This document shows positions 24,634 through 33,076 of a stretch of DNA of 64,000 nucleotides, in pieces. Each line of letters begins with the position of its first letter. Positions within the stretch are counted from its first letter, which is position 1. A model generated the notes under the pieces. That model was not told the DNA's origin and made no database searches. It worked only from the letters and a program-made list of their open reading frames with translations. This DNA comes from Candidatus Omnitrophota bacterium (lineage in GTDB: Bacteria; Omnitrophota; Gorgyraeia; 2-01-FULL-45-10), in assembly GCA_041650805.1 (NCBI GenBank), contig JBAZKM010000002.1, forward strand, positions 1 to 64,000, read 5' to 3'. The translations under genes were made by a program, and so were the position numbers.

Positions 24634-26370
24634 TCACCTTACGTCAAGGTCCTGATCGCCGACGGTAACACGTATGACCTCGTCCAGCGTCGTGGTGCCG
24701 GCCAACGCGTTCTGGATACCGGTCTCCCTGAGGGTCCTCATCCCCTCCCGCCTCGCCGCTTCCCGTATCTGGTATTCCTGCGCGCCTTCCAGGATGAGAG
24801 ATTTTATCTTGGGCGTGAGGGCAAGGACCTCTATGAGGCCGACCCTCCCCTTATACCCGGTCTTCAGGCATGCGTCGCATCCTTTACCTTTATAAAATAC
24901 CGGCTTGACCCCGCCCGTCTTTATCTTCAGCTGCTCCAGGCTCTTCCCGTCAAGCTCATGGGGCTCTTTGCACTTATTGCAGACCTTCCTGACCAGGCGC
25001 TGCGCGCCGACCATGATGAGGGACGATGTCATGAGGAACGGCTCAACGCCCATATTCAGGAGACGGATTATCGACCCGCTTGCGGTCGTCGTATGCAGCG
25101 TGCTCAGGACGAGGTGCCCCGTGAGGGCGGCCTTGATAGCTATATCGACCGTCTCAAAATCCCTTATCTCGCCCACCATTATTATATTCGGGTCCTGGCG
25201 GAGGATCGACCTGAGGGCGCTGGCGAACGTGAGGCCTATGTCCGGACGGGACGTGACCTGATTTATGCCGTCTATGAGATACTCGATCGGGTCCTCGACC
25301 GTTATTATATTCTTCTCCGGAGAGTTCACGTACGAAAGTATGGAATAGAGGGTGGTCGTCTTGCCCGAACCGGTCGGCCCGGAGATGAGGAGCATACCGT
25401 GCGGCTTCGTGGCGGCCTTCTTGATCTCCTCCGTAGATTTCTCGTCAAAGCCGAGTTTCTCTATGTCCAGTGTCGCCTGCGACTTGTCCAGGATACGCAG
25501 CGCTACCTTCTCCCCTTCGCTTGAGGGCAATACCGAGATCCTGAAATCTATGTCCCTTCCGTGCAGCTTAACCTTGAAACGGCCGTCCTGCGGGAGACGC
25601 CTCTCGGCGATATCGAGGTCCGACATGACCTTCAGGCGCGAGACGACCGCGCTCTGCAGGGCGCGGGAAAGGCGCCTTCCCTCCTCCAATATGCCGTCTA
25701 TCCTGTAGCGTACGCGCAGTTCGGTCCCGAGCGGTTCCACCAGTATGTCGCTGGCCCGGGCATTCACCCCTTCGGAGAGGAGGAGGTTGGTGATCTTGAC
25801 GACGGGCGCATCCTGCGTCATCCTCAGGAGGTCCGAGGAGCTCTGGAAGGCATCAGGCTGTTTCTCCTCCACCATGCGTATCTCGGCGTCCTCTTCCATG
25901 CCTTCGACTATCTTTTCTATGGCCGCGAAGGCGCTCTCTTCGTAATACTGGCTTATCGCCTCCGAGATGTCCTTGTCGGTCGTAATGACAGGGTTTATCT
26001 TGAAACCGGTCAGGGTCTTTATGTCATCTATGGCAAATATATTCAGCGGGTCGGCCATCGCTATCATAAGGGTGTCCCCCATCTTCGATATGGGGAGTAT
26101 CTTATAGTGCTTGGCTATCTTCTTGGGGATGTGCTTTATGACCGAGGGGTCTATCTTGAACCTGGAGAGATTGATGGGCGGCACGCCCAGCTCTTTGCTC
26201 AACAGGACCATGAGATCGCTCTTGGAGATGAAGCCCAGCGTCACTATGACATCGCTCAGAGAACCGCCCTTCTCCTTCTGCAGGGAGAGCGCCTTCTCCA
26301 GGTCCTCCGGCTTGATGAGGTGCTTGTCTATGAGTATGTTGGTGAGCTTATCTTTGAGGCTTCCTACCAT
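24634..26370 (-). CDS. pilB2: PilB-type pilus extension ATPase, copy 2
   Basis: 578 residues with the same layout as the neighbour: N-terminal MshEN domain (about 5-150), ATPase core with SGPTGSGKTTTLYSIL, NIIMVGEIRD, LSTLHTTTA, and the CxxC zinc pairs (CNKC and CDAC). Sequence differs clearly along the whole length, so the duplication is old. The gene begins only one base after the stand-alone MshEN gene. Either copy could be the main extension motor; I base the numbering only on position. Confidence 0.95.
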   Translation of the reverse strand: MVGSLKDKLTNILIDKHLIKPEDLEKALSLQKEKGGSLSDVIVTLGFISKSDLMVLLSKELGVPPINLSRFKIDPSVIKHIPKKIAKHYKILPISKMGDTLMIAMADPLNIFAIDDIKTLTGFKINPVITTDKDISEAISQYYEESAFAAIEKIVEGMEEDAEIRMVEEKQPDAFQSSSDLLRMTQDAPVVKITNLLLSEGVNARASDILVEPLGTELRVRYRIDGILEEGRRLSRALQSAVVSRLKVMSDLDIAERRLPQDGRFKVKLHGRDIDFRISVLPSSEGEKVALRILDKSQATLDIEKLGFDEKSTEEIKKAATKPHGMLLISGPTGSGKTTTLYSILSYVNSPEKNIITVEDPIEYLIDGINQVTSRPDIGLTFASALRSILRQDPNIIMVGEIRDFETVDIAIKAALTGHLVLSTLHTTTASGSIIRLLNMGVEPFLMTSSLIMVGAQRLVRKVCNKCKEPHELDGKSLEQLKIKTGGVKPVFYKGKGCDACLKTGYKGRVGLIEVLALTPKIKSLILEGAQEYQIREAARREGMRTLRETGIQNALAGTTTLDEVIRVTVGDQDLDVR

Positions 26371-26820
26371 TTACTTTTTCCCATAGTATTTTTTTATCGA
26401 GTTATTGATATCGCTCATCGTGCTCACGAAGACCTGGACCTTGCATTTCGTTATCAGCTCGATATCTTCGACGGCCTGGACGTTCAAGGGGTTGGACATG
26501 GCGATGGTCACGAGGTCCCCTATCTTATCGATAGCTATAAGGTTGTACTGGGCGGCGACATTCTCGGGTATCAGCTTTATCGCTTCGGCGTTTATCTCGT
26601 AGTTATCGAGCGGAAGGTAGGGAAAGCCATACTGGACGGTCAGGGCCTGGGCGATCTCCTCTTCCTTGGCAAATCCTAGCATGACCAGTATCTGCCCTAT
26701 GAGGCCGCCCTTCTCGCTCTGTATCTTGATGGCCTTGTCGAGCTGGGCCTCTGTTATGATACCCCTCTCGAGCAGGAGCTCTCCAAGCTGTTTAGATACT
26801 ATACGTTTTATAGGTGTCAT
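26371..26820 (-). CDS. Stand-alone MshEN-domain protein
   Basis: 149 residues that match only the N-terminal domain of PilB/GspE and contain no ATPase core. The first motif (QLGELLLERGIITEAQLDKAIKIQ) and second motif (GLIGQILVMLGFAKEEEIAQAL) follow the MshEN pattern, in which two such motifs hold c-di-GMP, although the first Arg of the usual R-L-G is Gln here. It lies between pilT and the two pilB genes and ends one base before pilB2. It could be a c-di-GMP buffer, an adaptor for the motors or a remnant of a third ATPase. Clean start and stop favour a real gene. Confidence 0.88.
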   Translation of the reverse strand: MTPIKRIVSKQLGELLLERGIITEAQLDKAIKIQSEKGGLIGQILVMLGFAKEEEIAQALTVQYGFPYLPLDNYEINAEAIKLIPENVAAQYNLIAIDKIGDLVTIAMSNPLNVQAVEDIELITKCKVQVFVSTMSDINNSIKKYYGKK

Positions 26821-26823
26821 ACG

Positions 26824-27888
26824 CTATTTTTTGAATATCCTCGCCAGGTCATCCGGATCAGAGGTCCTGCTGAACGCCTCTTCGTACGCGATCAGCTTCT
26901 TCTGGTACAGGTCGTAAAGCGCCTGGTTCATCGTCTTCATCCCGCCCTTCTGGGACGTCTGCATGACCGAATATATCTGGTGTATCTTCGATTCCCTGAT
27001 CAGGCTCCTGACGGCGGCATTCACCAGGAGGAGTTCGGACGCAAGGACCCTGCCCGACTTTCCCATCTTCGGTATCAGCTGCTGCGACATGACGGCTATA
27101 AGGACGAAAGAGAGCTGTGTCCTGATCTGCTGCTGCTGATGCGCCGGGAAGACATCTATGACCCTGTTTATCGTCTGCACCGAATCCGACGTATGCAGGG
27201 TGGCGAATACGAGGTGGCCCGTCTCGGCTATATTCAGCGCCGATTCTATCGTCTCGAGGTCCCTCATCTCTCCTATCAGGATGACGTCCGGGTCCTGGCG
27301 CAGGACATGCTTGAGGGCCCCGCCAAAAGAATGGGTGTCCGTGTACACCTCGCGCTGGTCTACGATCGCCTTCTTGTTGGCGTGGACGAACTCGATCGGG
27401 TCCTCGACGGTTATTATGTGGCATGAGACGTGCTGGTTTATCCAATCTATCATGGACGAAAGCGTCGTCGACTTTCCGCTCCCCGTGGCTCCGGTCACCA
27501 GGACAAGCCCCTTTGGCCTCTGGCAGAGGTCCGTCGCGACATCGACGGGAAGGCCGCACTCTTCAAATGACCATATCTTATAAGGTATTAGACGGATCGA
27601 ACAGGCGACGGAGTTACGCTGCTTGAATACGTTCACCCTGAAGCGGCTTACCTCTTCCATGGCGAAAGATATATCGAGCTCGAGCTCGCGCTCGAACTTA
27701 TCGATCTGCGCCTTGTTCAGCATGCTGTACGTAAGCGCCTTCGTCTCTTCGGGAGAGAGCGGGTTGGCATCGACGGCGATCAGCTTCTCGTCTATCCTCA
27801 ACTGGACCGGCGAGTGCGCGGTTATGTGAAGGTCGGATGCCTTCTTATCCGATAACAATCTCAAAAGGTCGTTTATATTATGGGCCAT
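26824..27888 (-). CDS. pilT: PilT pilus retraction ATPase
   Basis: 354 residues. Walker A GATGSGKS at 133-140, Asp box ITVEDPIEFVH, Walker B DVILIGEMRDLET, His box FATLHTSDS, and the PilT-specific C-terminal motif A-V-R-S-L-I-R-E-S-K-x-H-Q-I-Y, needed for retraction. It lies between the diguanylate cyclase gene and the stand-alone MshEN gene, so retraction and signalling genes share one transcript. Confidence 0.97.
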   Translation of the reverse strand: MAHNINDLLRLLSDKKASDLHITAHSPVQLRIDEKLIAVDANPLSPEETKALTYSMLNKAQIDKFERELELDISFAMEEVSRFRVNVFKQRNSVACSIRLIPYKIWSFEECGLPVDVATDLCQRPKGLVLVTGATGSGKSTTLSSMIDWINQHVSCHIITVEDPIEFVHANKKAIVDQREVYTDTHSFGGALKHVLRQDPDVILIGEMRDLETIESALNIAETGHLVFATLHTSDSVQTINRVIDVFPAHQQQQIRTQLSFVLIAVMSQQLIPKMGKSGRVLASELLLVNAAVRSLIRESKIHQIYSVMQTSQKGGMKTMNQALYDLYQKKLIAYEEAFSRTSDPDDLARIFKK

Positions 27889-27904
27889 TTCATATCTCCT
27901 TGGA

Positions 27905-29320
27905 TTATACTTCCACCCTGTTTTTGCCCAGCGATTTGGCGTGGCGCAGGCTCTCTGCCGCCTTCTTAAAAAGCTCTTCGGCGGTCGCGCCGTCGATCGG
28001 GTTCTCGCTCACGCCGCCGCTTACGGTAAGCTCCGTCCCGTTATCTTTCAGGAATTTAGCCGCCTCTATCTTCCTGCGTATCTCCTCGGCGATGCGCACC
28101 GCGGCCTTCTTGTTCCGTTCCGGGAGGAGCATCGCGAACTCATCCCCGCCTGTACGCGCGGCCTTGCCGGTCGGATCCGTGTTGTCCTTTATGAACTTCG
28201 CGACCTTCCTTATTACCTCTTCGGCCAGGATCTCCCCTTTCGACTCGCGGAACGCCCTGAAATTATCTATGTTGAATATGATGAAGGAACATGGGCGCTG
28301 GTAAAATATCGCCCTCTTTATCTCTTCCTCCAGGCGTGTCATGATGTAGTTCTTGTTATACAGCTCGGTGAGATCATCCCTTATCTCCAGCTCTTCGGCG
28401 CGGCGCAGGAGGAGATCGTTCTCTATGGCGATGGTCATCTGTTTGGCAAAGACCTTTACCAGGTCTATATCATCGCTCTTGAATTTAAAATTATCGCCGC
28501 CGCTGCCTATCAGGAGCAGGCCCATATTTTTCCTGCCCGAGAACATCGGGATACCGAGCAGACTATCCGCATCATAAAGCGCCTTGAAGTTCTCGATATC
28601 GCCCGATCTTTTGGTGCCTGCATCGATGACCACCACGGAGTGATCGTGTACAGCCTTACCGAGCAGCCCCTGCCCCGCCCGCACCACCAGGCCTTCCAGT
28701 TTTTCATTCTTAAGGTTGTATGATGTCTTGAGCATGAACTCTTCCCCGTCGGATTTCGAAAGATAGAGCGCCCCGTAGCCGGCATCGAATATGGTCGCGG
28801 CCTTCTGGACGGCCAGCTCCAGGCTGGCGGACAGGTCTATCGTGCCGCTCGATATGACATCCCCTATCTGAAGAAGGCTGGAGAGGGCAAGGACCTTTTT
28901 ATGTATCTCCATGTTGATCTCGCGTGTCTTCTGCCCGTAGGTCTTAAGTTCATCCAGGTTCGATTTTATCCTCTGGGTCATCACATTGATCGATTCTCCC
29001 AGCTGCCCTATCTCGTCATCTCTCTGGACGGCTATCCTCCTGTCATACTCCCCTTCGGCTATGACCTTTGCCTCTATCGCCATCTCTATGACCGGGTCTA
29101 TCATCCGTTTTGCGAGAGCCAGCCCCAGTATGGCGATAACGGCCGATAGCAGGACTACGGCGCTCACGTCCAATATATTATCAAGCTGAGGAAATACGTA
29201 TATGGAAGCGATGTATGTGCATACGAGAAGGGGTATGATCGACATCAGGCTGAATGCGACCATTAGCTTATAGCGCAGTCCCCGCGGGACCATAGATAGC
29301 CGTCTGGATAGCCTACCCAT
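27905..29320 (-). CDS. Membrane diguanylate cyclase (HAMP-GAF-GGDEF)
   Basis: 471 residues: two membrane helices (about 18-42 and 52-70), a HAMP linker (about 71-123), a GAF-like sensor (about 150-300) and a GGDEF domain with an intact GGDEF motif at 391-395. The Arg-x-x-Asp inhibitory site that normally lies five residues before GGDEF is absent (D-P-T-G there), so product feedback would be missing. It makes c-di-GMP from two GTP at the membrane. It opens the operon that contains pilT, the MshEN protein and both pilB genes, which points to control of the motors. It has its own strong promoter and an AAGGAGG ribosome binding site. Confidence 0.93.
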   Translation of the reverse strand: MGRLSRRLSMVPRGLRYKLMVAFSLMSIIPLLVCTYIASIYVFPQLDNILDVSAVVLLSAVIAILGLALAKRMIDPVIEMAIEAKVIAEGEYDRRIAVQRDDEIGQLGESINVMTQRIKSNLDELKTYGQKTREINMEIHKKVLALSSLLQIGDVISSGTIDLSASLELAVQKAATIFDAGYGALYLSKSDGEEFMLKTSYNLKNEKLEGLVVRAGQGLLGKAVHDHSVVVIDAGTKRSGDIENFKALYDADSLLGIPMFSGRKNMGLLLIGSGGDNFKFKSDDIDLVKVFAKQMTIAIENDLLLRRAEELEIRDDLTELYNKNYIMTRLEEEIKRAIFYQRPCSFIIFNIDNFRAFRESKGEILAEEVIRKVAKFIKDNTDPTGKAARTGGDEFAMLLPERNKKAAVRIAEEIRRKIEAAKFLKDNGTELTVSGGVSENPIDGATAEELFKKAAESLRHAKSLGKNRVEV

Positions 29321-29407
29321 AAAACCTCCTTGGGTGATAAATAGCAGTAGAGCGGTTTATTTCAGCCGATAGACCAGGATTATTAATAATATTTTAATTT
29401 TGAGTTA

Positions 29408-29436
29408 AGTATACTATAGATATGTAAGATTGTCAA
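29408..29436 (-). promoter_or_regulatory. Promoter of the cyclase-pilT-pilB-pilC unit
   Basis: -35 TTGACA (29431-29436), 17-base spacer, -10 TATACT (29408-29413). The leader of about 80 bases has an AT-rich inverted stretch but no recognised riboswitch. Confidence 0.88.
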
Positions 29437-29463
29437 ATAGGTGGTTCCTAACGGAGCGGGGTT

Positions 29464-31209
29464 TTACTGCGGGACCCGGTCTTTTTTGAAGCCGATATCA
29501 ATGAAATCCCACGGCAGTATCTCATCCGGGGCCATCTTCCGGGAGACATAGAAATGCGGGTCGACGCCGTTCTTTTTGAACGAATCGAGCCATCGCCTGA
29601 GATCGAACCTGTCGCGCCATGCATCGAATCTTCCGCCTCCGGCCCAGGCCTCATATATAACGCCCGAGAGCTTCCTGCTGCCCCGCGATAGCGCCGCCTC
29701 CAGGTAGCTCATTTCAAGCGAGTGAAAATCGAGCTCTGTCCTCTTTGACCTCGCCTCGGCGGCGAGACGTTTCTGCTTCTCGCCGATGGTCTTCATCTCG
29801 TCCATGGGTTCGCGCTGTAAAAAGGTGTGCGGCTTGGGGACAAAGGCATTGATGCTTGCCTTCACTTCCGCCGGCCTCCCGTCAACGGCCCTCTTAAGGT
29901 CCGATATCTTCCGGATTATACCGGCTATGGCCAGGAGATCCCCGTCAGTTTCGGAGGGAAGCCCTATCATAAAATATAGCTTGACGCGCCGCCATCCTGC
30001 CCTGAACGCCTCCGAGACCGCCCTGAATAACTTTTCTATATCGATATCCTTGTTCATCGCCTTCCTCAACGCCTCACTCCCCGCCTCCGGCGCGAAAGTG
30101 AGCCCCGCCTTCTTCACCTCGGATATCAGTGAAGGCAGGTCTTTAAGGATATCCTCGACCCGGAGGGACGGGACGGAAACGGATACGGCCTTATCCTTGA
30201 AGAGAGAGTTCAGGCCCGCTATGATATCCTTTATGCCGGAATGGTCACCGCTCGAAAGCGAAAGCAGCGATATCTCATCGTACCCCGTATTCCTGTAGGT
30301 CTCCCGGGCCAGTTCAAGCACCTTCTCCCGGGACCGTTCTCGGCACGGCCTGTAGATAGCGCACGCCTGGCAGAACTTGCATGCGTGTTTGCATCCCCTC
30401 ATGATCTCTATCGTTATCCTGTCATGCACAACGCTTATATAGGGCACTATCTGTTTAGTGGGATAGAACGCGTTCTCCAGGTCTTCGACCACCCTCTTTC
30501 TTATCCTGGGCGGGACAGTATCCTCTTTCGGGAAGAACCTCTTTATCGTGCCGTCCGGGTTGTACTCGACGCCGTAGAACTCCGGAACGTAAACTCCCTC
30601 GATCTTCGCCAGCTCACGCAATATGGCCCTTCTCGAGCCGCGGACTGTGGACTGTGGACTGTGGACTGTGGACCTCGAACTCTTATACGCCTCTACGATC
30701 TCCCCGACCGCCTCTTCCGCCTCCCCGATGAAGAAGGCGTCTATGAATTCGGCGATCGGCTCGGGATTGTAACAGGACGGTCCTCCGGCGATCACGATCG
30801 GGTCGTCATCGGTCCTCTCGGAAGAGCGTTTAGGTATCCCGCCGAGGTCCAGGATATTCAGGATATTGGTATAGCTAAGTTCATAGGTGACGCTGAACCC
30901 GATCAGATCAAAATCTTTTATGGGCCTGCGCGATTCGAGGCTGAAGAGGCGGATATCGTTCTTCCTTAGCGCATCTTCGAGATCGGACCACGGAGAGAAG
31001 ACACGCTCGCAGAGACAATCGTCCCTTTCATTCAGTATACCGTATAGTATCTTCATCCCCAGGTGGCTCATCCCCACTTCATACGTGTCCGGGAATGCGA
31101 GCAGGAATTTCACCCTGTCGGGCTTCCATTCCTTCCTGACGGAGTTCCACTCTCCTCCGATATACCTGGCGGGTTTTTGAACGGTCAACAGCAACTCTTC
31201 CAGACCCAT
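29464..31209 (-). CDS. TIGR03960 family B12-binding/radical SAM protein
   Basis: 581 residues, near family length. An N-terminal cobalamin-binding-like domain (about 1-190) precedes the radical SAM core with C-K-H-A-C-K-F-C (GCKHACKFCQAC) for the 4Fe-4S cluster, and further SAM motifs (LLSLSSGDHSGIKDI, TFAPEAGSE). The reaction of this family is unknown; in many genomes it is fused or adjacent to TIGR03936 and next to rng. Here that partner lies 18 kb downstream, beyond the pilus block. A heptad repeat inside the gene adds S-T-V-H-S-P-Q-S-T-V at about residues 181-191, probably in a loop. It ends the mreB-rodA transcript. Confidence 0.93.
   Translation of the reverse strand: MGLEELLLTVQKPARYIGGEWNSVRKEWKPDRVKFLLAFPDTYEVGMSHLGMKILYGILNERDDCLCERVFSPWSDLEDALRKNDIRLFSLESRRPIKDFDLIGFSVTYELSYTNILNILDLGGIPKRSSERTDDDPIVIAGGPSCYNPEPIAEFIDAFFIGEAEEAVGEIVEAYKSSRSTVHSPQSTVRGSRRAILRELAKIEGVYVPEFYGVEYNPDGTIKRFFPKEDTVPPRIRKRVVEDLENAFYPTKQIVPYISVVHDRITIEIMRGCKHACKFCQACAIYRPCRERSREKVLELARETYRNTGYDEISLLSLSSGDHSGIKDIIAGLNSLFKDKAVSVSVPSLRVEDILKDLPSLISEVKKAGLTFAPEAGSEALRKAMNKDIDIEKLFRAVSEAFRAGWRRVKLYFMIGLPSETDGDLLAIAGIIRKISDLKRAVDGRPAEVKASINAFVPKPHTFLQREPMDEMKTIGEKQKRLAAEARSKRTELDFHSLEMSYLEAALSRGSRKLSGVIYEAWAGGGRFDAWRDRFDLRRWLDSFKKNGVDPHFYVSRKMAPDEILPWDFIDIGFKKDRVPQ
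30642..30676. repeat. Heptanucleotide repeat inside radical SAM gene, GGACTGT family
   Basis: Four perfect GGACTGT units and a partial fifth (GGACCTC). They are translated in frame as S-T-V-H-S-P-Q-S-T-V, so all three frames of the unit are used in turn. Confidence 0.9.
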
Positions 31210-31231
31210 CTCTACCCCATTTTAAAGGATA

Positions 31232-31501
31232 TCATTCCACGTATCCGCAGCCCTCGTAGGGCGTGTTGTAGACGAGAACGTCGCGTATCGGCACACAGCT
31301 GAAGATGTTCCCGGATACCGTGTGCTGCGTCCCGATCCTGTTCGCGTAATCCCTGCAGAAGTATTTACCGTCATCGCCTTTAGCGAGGTTGACGCACGGG
31401 TCGCTGCCCCTGGACCCGCAGCATGCGCCGCACCGTCTGCACAGGGCCTCATGCTCCGCATGATCGCGGTCCTGTCTCTTTATATACGCTTCTTCATCCA
31501 T
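31232..31501 (-). CDS. Small Cys-cluster protein, YkgJ-like
   Basis: 89 residues with C-R-R-C-G-A-C-C near the start, then D-P-C-V-N-L, Y-F-C-R-D-Y, F-S-C-V-P-I and E-G-C-G-Y. The C-x-x-C-x-x-C-C pattern resembles the YkgJ family, thought to hold zinc or an iron-sulfur cluster; the role is unknown. The protein is shorter than typical YkgJ. It overlaps the mazG-like gene by 22 bases and precedes the radical SAM gene, so co-expression is likely. Whether it helps that enzyme is only a guess. Confidence 0.85.
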   Translation of the reverse strand: MDEEAYIKRQDRDHAEHEALCRRCGACCGSRGSDPCVNLAKGDDGKYFCRDYANRIGTQHTVSGNIFSCVPIRDVLVYNTPYEGCGYVE

Positions 31502-31890
31502 CTCTTCTTCCGCCTCTTCTCGAGCGACTTTATCCTGTTCCAGTTGATAATGACCTGCCGGACCGACTTCACTTTTGTCGAGCCGAATACGTGCGGATGG
31601 CGCCGTTTCAGCTTCCGTATAAGGGTATCGATCACGTCCTCTATGTCGAAGCTTCCTTCCCTGGAGGCGATCTCGGAATGGAACATCACCTGCAGCAGTA
31701 TATCACCAAGTTCCTCCTTCATGTTAGTATAATCCCTGCGCCTGACCTCGGCGATGAACTCATCCGACTCTTCCTTAAGATACGGCAGGAGCGTCTCGTG
31801 CGTCTGCTTCCTGTCCCAGGGGCACCCCTTCGGCCCATGCAGCGTCTTGAAGACCTTCTTTAACTCAATGAACTTCGTATCGTTTTTCAT
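31480..31890 (-). CDS. mazG: MazG-type nucleoside triphosphate pyrophosphohydrolase
   Basis: 136 residues with a single MazG domain: GCPWDRKQTHETLLPYLKEE, E-S-D-E-F, then K-E-E-L-G-D-I-L-L-Q-V-M-F-H. These acidic residues bind magnesium in the four-helix fold. E. coli MazG has two such domains; this is the short form. It would remove aberrant NTPs. The C-terminal half of the tail is very basic (about 15 Lys/Arg), which is unusual. It lies between rodA and the Cys-cluster gene. Confidence 0.92.
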   Translation of the reverse strand: MKNDTKFIELKKVFKTLHGPKGCPWDRKQTHETLLPYLKEESDEFIAEVRRRDYTNMKEELGDILLQVMFHSEIASREGSFDIEDVIDTLIRKLKRRHPHVFGSTKVKSVRQVIINWNRIKSLEKRRKKRWMKKRI

Positions 31891-31908
31891 ACGATATCCA
31901 TGAAAATT

Positions 31909-33006
31909 TTAGAATCTCGAGCGGCGCAGTTCCACGTTCAGCAGGAGCCCGATCGCGATGAACGTAGTGATCATGCTCGATCCCCCGTAGCTCACGAGCG
32001 GGAGAGGTATACCCACCACCGGCATGATGCCTATCGTCATGCCTATATTGATGATGATCTGGAGCGACAGCATGACCGCGATGCCCGAGGCGACGAGTTT
32101 TCCGTATACGTCGTTAGCCAGCGCGGCGATATTGAACGCCCTGTTCGCTATGAGAAAATATAAGGCGACCAGGATAACCGCGCCCAGGAACCCCCACTCT
32201 TCCCCGATCACAGAAAATATGAAATCCGTATGCCTCTCGGGCAGGAAGTTCAGCTGGTTCTGTGTCCCGCTCAGCCATCCTTTCCCCAATAAACCGCCTG
32301 ACCCTATGGCTATCTTCGACTGTATTATCGTATAGCCGGCGCCGAGAGGATCTATATCGGGGTCCATGAATACCATCAGGCGCTGTTTCTGGTAACCGTG
32401 CAGAAAATGCCACATGAAAGGGAGCGCCGCCGTCCCGCAGCCGATCATCACCGCCAGATGCCTGATATCCGCGCCGCCCGCAAGGAGGATGATGAAAAAT
32501 ATGGGCAGTAATAAAAGCGCCGTGCCGAGGTCCGGCTGAAGCAGGACCAGGATGAACGGTATCCCCAGGATCAGTGACGCCGTCAAGAGGCTCCTTATCG
32601 TCTTCATCGATTCCCGCTGTGAGCCGACATATGCCGAAAGGGCCAGGATCAGACTGAGCTTTATGAACTCTGAAGGCTGAAACGTGAAAGCGCCTATAGT
32701 GAACCACCTCTGCGCCCCCATCCTCTCGCCGCCTATAACAAGCACCAGCATCAACAAAAATACATTGGCCCCGTAGACGAGATACGCCATGTCTATGAAC
32801 TTCTGGTACGAAATGGCTATGACGCCGGCGAGGAAGACCATCCCTATGACCGCCCAGGTGACCTGGCGGAAGAGGTAACTTTTAGTGAGCGGCATACCCT
32901 TCGCCTGCGTGGCGCTGTAAAGCACCAGGAGCCCGAAAAGGAAGATCACGAGCGTCACCGCGATCAGCCCTTTATCTATTCCTTTATAATCTTCTTTCAT
33001 CCTCAT
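31909..33006 (-). CDS. rodA: Peptidoglycan glycosyltransferase RodA
   Basis: SEDS-family polymerase of the elongation complex, paired with PBP2. 365 residues with about ten membrane helices; the SEDS motifs FQPSEFIKLSLIL, LQPDLGTALLLLP and LPLVSYGGSSMI near the end are intact. It follows mrdA after a heptad repeat that occupies its leader. The start is ATG at 33006, or possibly the second Met at 33000. Confidence 0.96.
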   Translation of the reverse strand: MRMKEDYKGIDKGLIAVTLVIFLFGLLVLYSATQAKGMPLTKSYLFRQVTWAVIGMVFLAGVIAISYQKFIDMAYLVYGANVFLLMLVLVIGGERMGAQRWFTIGAFTFQPSEFIKLSLILALSAYVGSQRESMKTIRSLLTASLILGIPFILVLLQPDLGTALLLLPIFFIILLAGGADIRHLAVMIGCGTAALPFMWHFLHGYQKQRLMVFMDPDIDPLGAGYTIIQSKIAIGSGGLLGKGWLSGTQNQLNFLPERHTDFIFSVIGEEWGFLGAVILVALYFLIANRAFNIAALANDVYGKLVASGIAVMLSLQIIINIGMTIGIMPVVGIPLPLVSYGGSSMITTFIAIGLLLNVELRRSRF

Positions 33007-33012
33007 AATATC

Positions 33013-33040
33013 TATACCCCATACCCCATACCCTATACCC
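33013..33040. repeat. Heptanucleotide repeat, TATACCC family, 4 units, before rodA
   Basis: Units TATACCC, CATACCC, CATACCC, TATACCC lie between mrdA and rodA, 7 bases before the rodA ATG. The next 35 bases (to 33075) contain degenerate C-rich copies, similar to those at 43965-43997. Confidence 0.88.
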
Positions 33041-33076
33041 TAACACTATAATCCTCCCCTAACCCCAATACCCCGC

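Noticed and set aside
22905..26370. The two pilB genes as an assembly duplication
   Set aside because: Protein sequences differ along the whole length, so they are true paralogues.
29321..29400. c-di-GMP or other riboswitch before the diguanylate cyclase
   Set aside because: The leader is about 80 bases and lacks any recognised core.
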